23,265 nucleotides of DNA from Pseudomonadota bacterium (GTDB taxonomy: Bacteria > Desulfobacterota > Desulfovibrionia > Desulfovibrionales > Desulfovibrionaceae), in assembly GCA_023390395.1 (NCBI GenBank), contig JAEWCY010000272.1:1-23265 (forward strand), given 5' to 3'. The notes beneath the pieces were generated by a model. The model did not search any database and was not told the DNA's origin. It saw nothing but the letters and a program-made list of their open reading frames with translations. Position 1 is the first letter of the stretch. Each line of letters starts with the position of its first letter. Both the position numbers and the translations under genes were made by a program. Positions 14,884 through 21,605 of the stretch are shown here, piece after piece.

Positions 14884-16107
14884 TCAAGCGTCGCGCCGGC
14901 CTTCCCGGCGGACCAGAGCGACGAACTGCGGGGCGATGCGCGGCAGCATCAGGACGAAGATCCCCACATACAGGAAGGTGAAGAAAAAGTGCACCTGCGC
15001 GCCGCTCACGTGGCCGGGCAACAACCGCCAGACGGCGTCGGGCACGGCCGGGGCCAGGAACTGGCCGCAGAAAAGGCCGAAGAGGAGCATGGCCCCCCGG
15101 ATGTCCAGGCGAAGCCCTGCCAGCAGGCCCACGGCCAAAAGCGACTGGGCGGCGGTGAGCAGGATCTCGTGCATCTGCGCCGCGTCCAGGGGCATGGGCG
15201 CGGCGAACGAGCCGGCGGACACGCCGTAGACGCCGGGAATCATGCCCACGAGCAGCGTCCACTGGTTGAGCTTGGAGGAGATGAGGCTGCCAAGCGCCAT
15301 GCCGGCCATGCCGCGCAGGGCGAACATGATGGCCACGATGAATTCCGGGGCTTCCGAGGCGATGGGGGCCAGCCACTGCACGAGCAGGAATTCGCTCACG
15401 CCGATGAGCCGGCCCGTGGCCACCAGGCCTTCGCTGAAATGTTCGGCGTTGGCCACGATGACCCCGGCGGCGAAGAGGAACAGGCCGGCCGTGGCCAGGC
15501 GGCGGCGGCCGGCCGCGAGCCTGGCCAGGCAGGCGGCCACGCCCTCCAGTTCGGGCTCCTCGCACTCGCGCCGGGCGGCGATGGCGATATAGACCACGTA
15601 GAGCCCGATGAGGACCGCGCCGTCGACCCAGGTCAGCGTCCCGGACAGGGGGATGCTCAGGGCGTAGGCCGTGGCCAGGCCCAGAAAGAGCACTTCCGTG
15701 CGCCGGGCCGGCTCCAGGACCACGGGCTGGCGGCTGCGCCACCAGACCACCCCGGCCACGGCCGTCCAGGCCACGCCGATGAGCAGCCGGTTGGCCCCGG
15801 TCATGTTGGCGATGGCGTAGTGGACGTATTCGGACTCGGGATGCTTGCCGGCCATCCAGGTGAAGTACATGTCCACGGCGTATTCCGGCAGCACGGCGAT
15901 AAGCGCCACCACGGCCAGGGCCAGGGCTTGCGGGATGTCGTTTTGGGCCACGTCGCAGGCCCAAAGGAGCAGGAAGGACGCGCCCAGGATGGCCAGGCCG
16001 GACAGACCGGCGGCGGCCGGCGGCGTCATGGGCACGGCGAGCAGGGAAAAGGCCAGGCCGGGCAGACAGGCGGCCACGGCCAGCCACAGGGGAAGGAGTC
16101 TACGCAT
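14884..16107 (-). CDS. CaCA-superfamily (sodium/calcium exchanger-like) cation exchanger, probable manganese exporter
   Basis: Product of 407 residues with about ten membrane segments and the two ion-binding alpha repeats of CaCA exchangers. Repeat 1 is VALIAVLPEYAVDMYFTWMAG (about 67-87), closing with YAIANMTGANRLLIG. Repeat 2 is WLAPIASEAPEFIVAIMFALR (about 245-265), closing with ALGSLISSKLNQWTLLVGMIP. The paired PE motifs carry the acidic cation ligands. Family members swap Ca2+ (or Mn2+) for Na+ or H+ across the inner membrane. The leader contains a yybP-ykoY-type Mn2+ riboswitch and terminator, which argues for manganese export. The ATG at 16105-16107 has GAGGAGA 4 bases upstream; the frame continues 19 codons further but through the terminator region. 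A hydrophobic N-terminal helix (about 5-25) could be a membrane anchor or signal. Confidence 0.88.
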   Translation of the reverse strand: MRRLLPLWLAVAACLPGLAFSLLAVPMTPPAAAGLSGLAILGASFLLLWACDVAQNDIPQALALAVVALIAVLPEYAVDMYFTWMAGKHPESEYVHYAIANMTGANRLLIGVAWTAVAGVVWWRSRQPVVLEPARRTEVLFLGLATAYALSIPLSGTLTWVDGAVLIGLYVVYIAIAARRECEEPELEGVAACLARLAAGRRRLATAGLFLFAAGVIVANAEHFSEGLVATGRLIGVSEFLLVQWLAPIASEAPEFIVAIMFALRGMAGMALGSLISSKLNQWTLLVGMIPGVYGVSAGSFAAPMPLDAAQMHEILLTAAQSLLAVGLLAGLRLDIRGAMLLFGLFCGQFLAPAVPDAVWRLLPGHVSGAQVHFFFTFLYVGIFVLMLPRIAPQFVALVRREGRRDA

Positions 16108-16131
16108 GTGCTCTCCTCGGTTTGGCGGCCG

Positions 16132-16171
16132 AAAAAAAGACCTCGGCACGCGCATGCATGCCAAAGGTCTT
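16132..16171 (-). terminator. intrinsic terminator of the riboswitch leader
   Basis: On the minus strand AAGACC pairs with GGTCTT, with an inner GGCA/TGCC stem after a small bulge and a 10-base loop, followed directly by TTTTTTT. It ends 24 bp before the exchanger ATG, between the aptamer and the ribosome binding site. That is the placement expected of a riboswitch expression platform. Confidence 0.8.
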
Positions 16172-16185
16172 GCCGATCGGCTCCG

Positions 16186-16260
16186 AGGGACCGACGACAG
16201 GGCCAGGCGGCGACATCGCCGCAGGGATGTTGACCCTGTCCGAGACAGCTACTCCCCTTT
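16186..16260 (-). ncRNA. yybP-ykoY (manganese-sensing) riboswitch aptamer
   Basis: On the minus strand the leader begins AAAGGGGAGTAGC, the hallmark opening of the yybP-ykoY motif. A CTGTC/GACAG hairpin (16236-16248) follows, then GGGTCAACAT (16227-16236), matching the conserved GUCAACAU segment, then a GCGGCG/CGCCGC hairpin (16207-16222). A closing TCCCT at 16186-16190 can pair with AGGGGA at the start. Known yybP-ykoY RNAs bind Mn2+ and turn on Mn2+ efflux or homeostasis genes, including CaCA-type exchangers. Here it sits just after a promoter and just before an intrinsic terminator and the exchanger start. The match was judged by eye; a covariance-model search would decide it. Confidence 0.75.
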
Positions 16261-16269
16261 GGAAAATTC

Positions 16270-16298
16270 AAAATAGGCCGGATCGCCCGGCGCGTCAA
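16270..16298 (-). promoter_or_regulatory. sigma-70-type promoter for the riboswitch-exchanger transcript
   Basis: On the minus strand TTGACG (16293-16298) and TATTTT (16270-16275) are separated by exactly 17 bp. The predicted start of transcription, about 16263, falls just before the riboswitch opening at 16260, which supports both calls. Confidence 0.7.
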
Positions 16299-16304
16299 GC
16301 CATA

Positions 16305-16347
16305 GCTTGCGCCGCCGGGACCTTGCAACGGTCCCGGCGGCGCAAGC
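16305..16347 (-). terminator. 18-bp perfect hairpin after the methyltransferase gene
   Basis: Arms 16305-16322 and 16330-16347 are perfect reverse complements (18 bp, opening GCTTGCGCCG), with a 7-base loop. It lies 14 bp after the methyltransferase stop on the minus strand and 6 bp before the exchanger's -35 box. There is no T run. It probably ends or protects the methyltransferase mRNA and insulates the next promoter. Confidence 0.6.
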
Positions 16348-16361
16348 GAGGGGGCGGGGCG

Positions 16362-17072
16362 TCACACGACCCTGGCGACCAGGCCGATGGTGTCGAAGTA
16401 CTGGCCGGCCTCGGCGCGCATCATGTCCCGGTCGCGCACGGCGTAGGGATGGTCGCAGCTGAGCCATTCCCGCCAGGCCCGGTCGTGGCAGGCCAGGGAG
16501 AAGACCTCCTCGAGCCGCACGGCCGGGGAGCGGCCGATGAGGTCCGCCCACCAGGCGGCGGAGTACATGTTCATGTCTTCCTGCCAGAAGGGGCGCATCT
16601 CCTCGGGAACGCCGGCGTCGAAATCCTTCTTGAGCCCCGGGACCACGAGGGCGAACAGGCCGCCCGACCTCAGGAACGGCGTGAGCGCCGTCTCCAGGAA
16701 GCCCTCCCTGGCCCCGAAGTGGTGGTAGGCGTCGATGCAGACCAGGGCGTCGAAGTACCCCCTGGCGAAGGGCATGGCGTCCACGTCGCCGTGCACGGGC
16801 ATGACGCGGTCGTCGAAGCCGTGCTCGCGCAGCCGCCCGAAGTTGTCCGTGGCGTCGATCCACAGGTCGTAGCCCACGATGCGCGCGCTCAGGCGCGAGG
16901 CCAGGTACATGGAGGTGAGCCCCGTGCCGCAGCCGAGGTCCAGCACGCGCCTGGCGTCGGCGAGGTCGATCCTGCCCAGGAACTCCTCGGCCAGGAGCAG
17001 GCAGTTGGGCCCCATCAGGTTCCGTTTCACGAAGTCGGCGTCGAAAAAGGCGCTGGTGATAGGTTCTTCCAT
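16362..17072 (-). CDS. class I SAM-dependent methyltransferase
   Basis: Product of 236 residues. Motif I is VLDLGCGTGLTSMYLA (43-58), the acidic end of strand 2 is GYDLWIDA (67-74), motif II is HGDVDAMPF (94-102), and motif III with YFDALVCIDAYHHFG (106-120) follows. The C-terminal part (about 145-236) contains PFWQEDMNMYSAAWW and a final beta-strand pair. These fit the Methyltransf_11/UbiE-type Rossmann fold that transfers methyl from S-adenosylmethionine to small molecules; the substrate is unknown. The start at 17070-17072 is chosen because GGGAGG lies 5 bases upstream; the frame is open for 48 more codons of unlikely sequence. It is between the CD3324-like gene (own terminator) and the exchanger, so it is probably monocistronic. 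Confidence 0.85.
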   Translation of the reverse strand: MEEPITSAFFDADFVKRNLMGPNCLLLAEEFLGRIDLADARRVLDLGCGTGLTSMYLASRLSARIVGYDLWIDATDNFGRLREHGFDDRVMPVHGDVDAMPFARGYFDALVCIDAYHHFGAREGFLETALTPFLRSGGLFALVVPGLKKDFDAGVPEEMRPFWQEDMNMYSAAWWADLIGRSPAVRLEEVFSLACHDRAWREWLSCDHPYAVRDRDMMRAEAGQYFDTIGLVARVV

Positions 17073-17265
17073 GGCGTCCTCCCGTGTCGTTGCGTTTCGG
17101 GGCGGACCATAAGCCCGGGCCGGGAGCGGGGAAACCTCCTTTCCTTTTGGCAAGCGAACAGGCGACAGGGCCTTGCCGCGACGGCCCGGGCGACGGCCTC
17201 GGGGGGATGGGCGCACGGCCGGACGACCGGCGGGGCAGGCTTCGGGCGCGGGAAGTGGGACGAGA

Positions 17266-17293
17266 AAGCCCGCCCTGGGGGCAGGGCGGGCTT
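17266..17293 (-). terminator. intrinsic-type terminator after the CD3324-like gene
   Basis: Perfect 12-bp stem (AAGCCCGCCCTG / CAGGGCGGGCTT) with a 4-base loop, 9 bp after the stop codon on the minus strand, followed by TCTCGT. The stem is strong and GC-rich; the U tract is short. Confidence 0.6.
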
Positions 17294-17302
17294 GAAGGCG
17301 GT

Positions 17303-17578
17303 CTAGCGCCTCTTGGCCGAGGCGAGGATCTTGTAGACGGTTTTGGGCGACAGGCAGTGGGACGCGGCGATCTCGCCCACGGGCACGCCGCGCCGGTACT
17401 TCTCGCGGATCGCGGCGTTGCGACGCCGCAACAGCGCCTTGGCGTCGTTGCCCTCGCCCCAGCCCTTCCTGTTTTCCTCCTTGCGGGGGATGTACAGGCA
17501 GGCGCCGTCGATATGCTTCTGTATCGCTTCAAGCAGCTGCGCGGGCAGCACCTCGCTTGCTTTTGTATAAGCCATCAT
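17303..17578 (-). CDS. small CD3324-like helix-turn-helix protein (possible transcription regulator)
   Basis: Product of 91 residues. It fits the small CD3324-type pattern: an N-terminal AxEVLPAQLLEAIQKHIDG helix, a YIPRKEENRKGWGE strand-turn, then RNAAIREKYRRGVPVGEIAA and SHCLSPKTVYKILASAKRR, the last being a clear helix-turn-helix (about 65-87). Such proteins are best known from Clostridia and are presumed DNA-binding; no target is known. Two ATG codons lie in tandem at 17573-17578; GGGAGG gives 4- or 7-base spacing, so the second may be the real start. The gene has its own terminator and about 190 bp of upstream DNA without a gene, so it looks monocistronic. Confidence 0.7.
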   Translation of the reverse strand: MMAYTKASEVLPAQLLEAIQKHIDGACLYIPRKEENRKGWGEGNDAKALLRRRNAAIREKYRRGVPVGEIAASHCLSPKTVYKILASAKRR

Positions 17579-17766
17579 GCTCCCTCCCGAAATGGATTTC
17601 AGGATCGAGCAAAGGCTACCCCGTTTCCTTTCAACGTCTGCGGCAGCCTTTGCTAGGCATGCGGCACAAGATCCTTTTGCGATGTGTTTTGCAAAAAAGC
17701 CTCTCTTTTTTTCGGGCCTTTATACCGGCCCGCGTCCCGGCGTCAATGGCCGGGGAGACCGCGCCC

Positions 17767-18030
17767 CTACCCGGGCCGGCCGGAAAGCTGCTGCGCGATC
17801 TTCTCGGAAAAAAGGTACAGCACGTCCACGGCGAAGGCGTACTCCGGCACTTCCTCGCGCCAAAGCGCCATGAGCTCCTTGACCCGGGACCGGGCCGCCT
17901 CGATTTCGGCCGGGGCCTCGGCGTTGTTGATCGCCGCCAGGACCTCCAGGTACTCGTCGGAAAGAAAGGCCGTGACCATGCCGCGCGACACGCGCTCCTT
18001 GTCCAGGCCGTCCCAAACGCCAGACGCCAT
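17767..18030 (-). CDS. small protein of unknown function, downstream of the universal stress protein
   Basis: I do not recognise a family. The 87-residue product is acidic, helical and has no membrane segment or cysteine. It begins MASGVWDGLDKERVSRGMVT and includes FLSDEYLEVLAAINNAEAP, and VPEYAFAVDVLYLFSEKIAQ near the C-terminus. It is probably real: the codon choice matches its neighbours, and an AAGGAGG site lies 5 bases before the ATG at 18028-18030. It starts 18 bp after the universal stress protein gene in the same direction, so the two are almost certainly one operon, which suggests a stress-related partner role. Confidence 0.7.
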   Translation of the reverse strand: MASGVWDGLDKERVSRGMVTAFLSDEYLEVLAAINNAEAPAEIEAARSRVKELMALWREEVPEYAFAVDVLYLFSEKIAQQLSGRPG

Positions 18031-18048
18031 GTCAGCCTCCTTGTCCGG

Positions 18049-18918
18049 TCACTTGCAAAGCCAAAGCGCCGCGCCCTCGATGCCCCGCAGGATCTTGAGG
18101 CTCGTGGTGGCGAAGATGTGCTTGAGGGTCGAGGGCCTGTGGCTCGTGCGGCCGATGGCCACGGCAGCGTAGCGGCGGGCCTGCGCCTCGTGCAGGATGG
18201 TCTTGGCCGGATTGGACGAGGTGAGCACCTTGATGGAGATGCGCTCGTCCTCGATGTCGTTGCCCTTGATCTCGGCCATGGCCCGGCCGAAGATCGTCTC
18301 GGCGTCCACGCAGCGGTCGTCGGCGCATACGTGCAGCAGGGTGACGTCGTGCCCGGGCTCGTTGCGCAGGATGTAGCCCACGTGGTCGGCCACGCGCAGG
18401 CACTCCTCGGAGCCGTCCACGCACACCAGCACGTTGCGCCGGTCCTTTTCCGGGTTGCGGCAGATCCAGATGGGGAAGGTCAGCTGCTCCCAGAGAATGC
18501 GGTGGGACACGCTGTCCGTGACCATCTCCTCGAACCAGGAAAGCCCCCGCCGCCCCAGCACGGCCGCGTCGTAGAGCCCTTCCTCGGATTCCTTGATGAT
18601 CTCCTTGACCGTGCCGAGCTTGCCCTGGGAAAACTTAACCTGCACCTGGTCCTTGGCGAACCCCATGTCGTAGAGCCACTGCTTGGCCTTTTCCATGGCC
18701 GGCACGCCGTGCGCGGCCTTGTCCTCCTCGATGTGGACCACGGCCTCGGGATTGGCCTCCAGGTTGATGGGGTCGAGCCGCCAGTCCGGACGCCTGGGCA
18801 CGACGTAGAAAAGCGTCAGCTTGAGCGATGCGCGCGTGGTGAAGAAATGGTGCACGAAGCGCAGGCTTTGCGAAGTGTGAAACTCGTCGCTGACGGCCAC
18901 GAGCAGGTGCTTGTCCAT
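18049..18918 (-). CDS. tandem-domain universal stress protein (UspA family)
   Basis: Product of 289 residues made of two UspA domains. The first covers about 1-155, beginning MDKHLLVAVSDEFHTSQSLR, with an AAVLGRRGLSWFEEMVTDSVS segment at 118-138. The second begins NVLVCVDGSEECLRVADHVG at 162 and ends with VAIGRTSHRPSTLKHIFAT. In ATP-binding Usp proteins the loop reads GxxG-x9-G(S/T). Here the first copy has GRRG but Asp replaces the last Gly, and the second copy is more degenerate, so nucleotide binding may be weak. Usp proteins help cells survive energy and redox stress; several occur in each Desulfovibrio genome. The ATG at 18916-18918 has AAGGA 8 bases upstream. The 87-residue gene follows 18 bp downstream. 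A divergent gene starts 141 bp away. Confidence 0.9.
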   Translation of the reverse strand: MDKHLLVAVSDEFHTSQSLRFVHHFFTTRASLKLTLFYVVPRRPDWRLDPINLEANPEAVVHIEEDKAAHGVPAMEKAKQWLYDMGFAKDQVQVKFSQGKLGTVKEIIKESEEGLYDAAVLGRRGLSWFEEMVTDSVSHRILWEQLTFPIWICRNPEKDRRNVLVCVDGSEECLRVADHVGYILRNEPGHDVTLLHVCADDRCVDAETIFGRAMAEIKGNDIEDERISIKVLTSSNPAKTILHEAQARRYAAVAIGRTSHRPSTLKHIFATTSLKILRGIEGAALWLCK

Positions 18919-19033
18919 GGGCGGCGTCCTTACTCCCCGGGCAGACGGCAGGGCCGGGTTCGAGGGGTTTGTTTTTTATGACGATAAAACAACTTGCGCG
19001 AACTTGGAAAGGGATTATTCTCTAGTTCGATCG

Positions 19034-19048
19034 TGATTTTCATTTTCA
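19034..19048 (+). promoter_or_regulatory. Fur-box-like sequence before the FeoB-associated-like gene
   Basis: TGATTTTCATTTTCA resembles the TGAAAATNATTTTCA Fur site described for Desulfovibrio, matching 11 of the 14 fixed positions, with a perfect right half. It touches the AAGGAG ribosome binding site, about 11 bp before the GTG start. An iron-responsive repressor site fits the iron-linked gene, but one imperfect match by eye is weak. Confidence 0.3.
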
Positions 19049-19059
19049 AGGAGCCCCGC

Positions 19060-19233
19060 GTGGACAAGCTCATCGTTTTCCTTATCATCGCCCTGGCGGC
19101 CGGGTATGTCATCCGGCGATTCTTCTTCAAGAAGGGAACCGGCTGCGGGTGCGGGTGCGGCAGCGGAAACGGCGGCTGCGGCACGCCGGAAAGGAAGGGC
19201 GCATGCTGCGGCGAAGGACAAAAGCCCCTGTAA
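19060..19233 (+). CDS. FeoB-associated-like Cys-rich membrane peptide (57 residues)
   Basis: A GTG start at 19060 with AAGGAG 6 bases upstream gives a 57-residue peptide. One membrane helix (LIVFLIIALAAGYVIRRFFF, about 4-23) is followed by KKGTG and a tail rich in glycine and cysteine: CGCGCGSGNGGCG, then ACCGEG, with six cysteines in all. This is the plan of FeoB-associated Cys-rich membrane proteins, small partners found beside ferrous iron transporters. No feoA or feoB is in the window. The open frame extends 22 codons further to an ATG at 18994, but that start has no ribosome binding site and would disrupt the membrane anchor. The end overlaps the next gene by 31 bases. Confidence 0.7.
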   Translation: MDKLIVFLIIALAAGYVIRRFFFKKGTGCGCGCGSGNGGCGTPERKGACCGEGQKPL

Positions 19234-20078
19234 TCGGCCTGTCGCTGCTCCTCGCCGGCTGGCTCGGCCTCGCCGCCGGCCCGGCCGGGGCCTGCACGCT
19301 TTTCGGCCTGGCCGGCCCGGACGTGGCCGGCGGCGGCGCCATACTGGTCAAGAACCGGGACTGGCGGCCCAACCAGACCCAGGAACTCAGGCTGGCCACG
19401 CCCAAGGACGGCTACCGCTATCTCGGGCTTTTCGCCACGGGCGACGCCGCCTCGGGCCTCAAGGCCGGGGTCAACGAGGCCGGACTCTCCGCCGTCACGG
19501 CCACGGCCGGGAGCATCCCCCGCGAGGAGCGCAAGGCCGAGCGGGGCATGGGCGGCATCCTGCGCCGGCTGCTCACCGAATGCGGCAGCGTGGCCGAGGC
19601 CGTGGCCCGCGTCGACCTCTTCGCCCAGGCCAAGCCGTGTTTTTTCATGCTGGCCGACCGCCACGAGATCGCCCGCATCGAGACCGCCCCGGGCGGCCGG
19701 TTCGCCGTCACGCGCGCGGCGCGCGGGGCGTTGCGCCAGACCAACCACTACCTCGAACCGTCCCTGGCCGACGCCAACAAGACCGTCGGGGCGTCGAGCC
19801 GGACCCGGGCCGGGCGCATCGAACACCTGCTCGAAACCGTGAAGAAGCCGGCCGACCTGGACGCCATGCTGGCCTTATCTCGCGACCGGGCCGCCGGGCC
19901 GGACGACAGCCTCTTTCGCACCGGAAGCACGCCCGCGTCCGTGCGCACCATGGCCGTGTTCGCCGTGGCCATGCCGCCCGAGGGGCCGGGAACGCTTTTC
20001 CTGCGCGTCCTGGACCCGGGCGCGCCCGAACGCGCGCAGACCGTCGTCCTCGACGCGGCGGCTTTCGCCGGGCGCTGA
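19203..20078 (+). CDS. secreted Ntn-hydrolase of the C45/acyltransferase-like family
   Basis: Product of 291 residues. A signal peptide (about 1-30, hydrophobic core IGLSLLLAGWLGLAAG) ends in the signal peptidase I site AGA before Cys31. That cysteine begins CTLFGLAGPDVAGGGAILVKNRDW, the N-terminal nucleophile strand and the N-R-D motif (51-53) of penicillin V acylase/acyl-CoA:6-APA acyltransferase-type enzymes. VNEAGLS (90-96), TNHY (180-183, oxyanion Asn181) and SSRTRAGRIEHLL (198-210) fit the fold. Cleavage of the signal peptide would itself free the nucleophile. It probably hydrolyses a linear amide in the periplasm; substrate unknown. AAGGAAGG 4 bases before the ATG at 19203 sets the start. 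It overlaps the Cys-rich peptide gene by 31 bases, implying coupled expression. Confidence 0.8.
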   Translation: MLRRRTKAPVIGLSLLLAGWLGLAAGPAGACTLFGLAGPDVAGGGAILVKNRDWRPNQTQELRLATPKDGYRYLGLFATGDAASGLKAGVNEAGLSAVTATAGSIPREERKAERGMGGILRRLLTECGSVAEAVARVDLFAQAKPCFFMLADRHEIARIETAPGGRFAVTRAARGALRQTNHYLEPSLADANKTVGASSRTRAGRIEHLLETVKKPADLDAMLALSRDRAAGPDDSLFRTGSTPASVRTMAVFAVAMPPEGPGTLFLRVLDPGAPERAQTVVLDAAAFAGR

Positions 20079-20159
20079 CGTCTCCCTCTCGAAATCCGCA
20101 CAGACGAATTTCGAAAACAGTATGCGGCAGTGCCCCGTGCCCCGGGAGAAGCGACCGCG

Positions 20160-20954
20160 CTAGCGCCAGGTCACCCGCAACGGCAGGCGCGGCGGCAGGC
20201 GCGTGAGCGAAAAGCGCGGATAGCCGAGCATGAGCCCGCCGTACATCTCGTGGCCGTCCGGCAGGGCGAGGCGCTCCCGCACCGCCGGGTCGACCGAGGC
20301 CACGTGGCGCAGGATGCCGGCCCAGCAGGCGCCAAGGCCCAGGAAGTGGGCGGCCAGCTCGAAATGGGACAGGGCGATGACGCAGTCCGTGGCCGGGGGG
20401 ATGGGCGCGTCGGCCGGGGCGTGGGCGACGACCAGGCAGGGGGTGTGGCGCAGGATGCCGTCGCGGCCGGCGTCGTAGGCCCGCAGGAAGTCGGGGCTGC
20501 GGCCCGTGGCCCGCAGGAAGACGGCGCAGCCGGCGGCCAGGTCCCGTATGGCCGAGGCGTCCTGGATGACGAGGAATTGCGCCGGCCGCAGGTTGAGGGC
20601 CGAGGGCGCGTAGCGCGCCGCCTCCAGGCAGGCCTCGATGGCCGGGCGCGGCACCGGGCGGTCGGAAAAATTGCGCACCGAGCGCCGGGTGGTCATGAAG
20701 CCGACCAGGGCCTCGGGCGGCACGTCCGGGGCCGGCGGCGCGACGGGCAACTCCTCGCGGCTGGCCTCGCCCAGGCGCAGGCAGCCCCTGGGGCACACGG
20801 CCAGGCAGTGGCCGCAGCCGATGCAGGCCTCCTCCAGGCGCGCTCCGGGCACGGGATAGCCTTCGGCGTCGGTTTCGAGCAGCGACAGCGGGCATTCCAG
20901 CACGCACAGTCCGTCGCGGGCGCAACGCTCGCGGTCGATCCTCACGGGCGGCAT
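20160..20954 (-). CDS. nitroreductase family protein with N-terminal 2x[4Fe-4S] ferredoxin domain
   Basis: Product of 264 residues. The N-terminal 60 residues are a bacterial ferredoxin domain. The second motif is standard, CIGCGHCLAVCP (Cys44, 47, 50, 54). The first is CARDGLCVLECP, C-x2-D-x2-C-x3-C (Cys11, Asp14, Cys17, Cys21), with Asp as a possible fourth ligand as in Pyrococcus ferredoxin. The rest is an FMN nitroreductase domain with TTRRSVRNFSDRP (88-100) for flavin phosphate binding, a YAPSALNLRPAQFLVI strand and the LGLGACWAGILR helix. Ferredoxin-nitroreductase fusions are common in anaerobes and pass electrons to FMN; substrates are mostly unknown. It starts 32 bp after the thioredoxin gene, so the two are probably an operon, consistent with redox repair. 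Confidence 0.88.
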   Translation of the reverse strand: MPPVRIDRERCARDGLCVLECPLSLLETDAEGYPVPGARLEEACIGCGHCLAVCPRGCLRLGEASREELPVAPPAPDVPPEALVGFMTTRRSVRNFSDRPVPRPAIEACLEAARYAPSALNLRPAQFLVIQDASAIRDLAAGCAVFLRATGRSPDFLRAYDAGRDGILRHTPCLVVAHAPADAPIPPATDCVIALSHFELAAHFLGLGACWAGILRHVASVDPAVRERLALPDGHEMYGGLMLGYPRFSLTRLPPRLPLRVTWR

Positions 20955-20986
20955 GGCCCCCTCCCCGGCGGCTTCGAGCCGTTTCC

Positions 20987-21421
20987 CTACAGGTTCTGGC
21001 GCGTCCAGGACACGAGTTCGGCGGCGCTCCTGGCCCCGGAGACGCGGGCCTTCTCCCGGCCGCCGACGAACAGCGCCATGGTGGGCACGCCCTGGATGTG
21101 CATGCGGTCGGCGATGGCCAATTCCTCCTGGGTGTCGCACTTGGCCAGGATGACCCGGGGATGGAGCATGGCCGCCGCCTGGTCGAAGGCCGGGGCCATG
21201 GCCCGGCAGGGGGCGCACCAGGGAGCCCAGAAGTCGACCAGCACGGGCAGGTCGCTTTTGGCCAGGAAGGTGTCGAAGTTGGCGGCGGTCAGGTGCACGG
21301 GATGGGGAGCGAGGACGGGGGTCCGGCACTTGCCGCACACCGGCCCGCTGTCCAGTCGGCTGGTCAGCACGCGGTTGACGGCAAGGCACTTGGGGCAGAC
21401 CGCATGGATGGCGTCGGGCAT
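20987..21421 (-). CDS. trxC: thioredoxin 2 (TrxC-like, zinc ribbon + thioredoxin domain)
   Basis: Product of 144 residues. The N-terminal zinc ribbon has CPKC at 9-12 and CGKC at 29-32. The thioredoxin domain has the active site WAPWCAPCRAMAP (Cys69, Cys72) and the cis-proline GVPTMALF (Pro113). That combination is diagnostic for thioredoxin 2. It reduces disulfides in the cytoplasm, and the zinc ribbon gives peroxide-responsive and metal-dependent stability in E. coli. The ATG at 21419-21421 has GGAGAG 8 bases upstream. The gene is first in a likely operon with the ferredoxin-nitroreductase. Upstream is a 223-bp gap whose minus strand holds a weak TTGCCT/TATGTC promoter candidate with 16-bp spacing, which I do not trust. 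Confidence 0.93.
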   Translation of the reverse strand: MPDAIHAVCPKCLAVNRVLTSRLDSGPVCGKCRTPVLAPHPVHLTAANFDTFLAKSDLPVLVDFWAPWCAPCRAMAPAFDQAAAMLHPRVILAKCDTQEELAIADRMHIQGVPTMALFVGGREKARVSGARSAAELVSWTRQNL

Positions 21422-21605
21422 GGCGTTTTCTCTCCGTTTCGCCGGGCGCTTGTTCGCCCAAGCCGGTGTTTTCGCACCCTAAGACATAGCCATGGTTGGC
21501 CCGAAGGCAATGCCCCGCCCCCGCGTCGCCGCGTTTTCCCGTGTCGCGTCCGCGAAATGCGCGCCTGCGCATGCATCGGACGACATACTTCAGTCGTTAT
21601 GTTTT

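Noticed and set aside
17557..18981. Long plus-strand open frame (474 residues) across the universal stress protein
   Set aside because: Antisense to a clear tandem Usp gene; no domain or ribosome binding site.
19260..19300. Lipoprotein signal (lipobox) in the Ntn-hydrolase
   Set aside because: The residue at -3 is Ala and not Leu or a similar bulky residue, while an A-x-A signal peptidase I site fits, and the Cys is the expected nucleophile.
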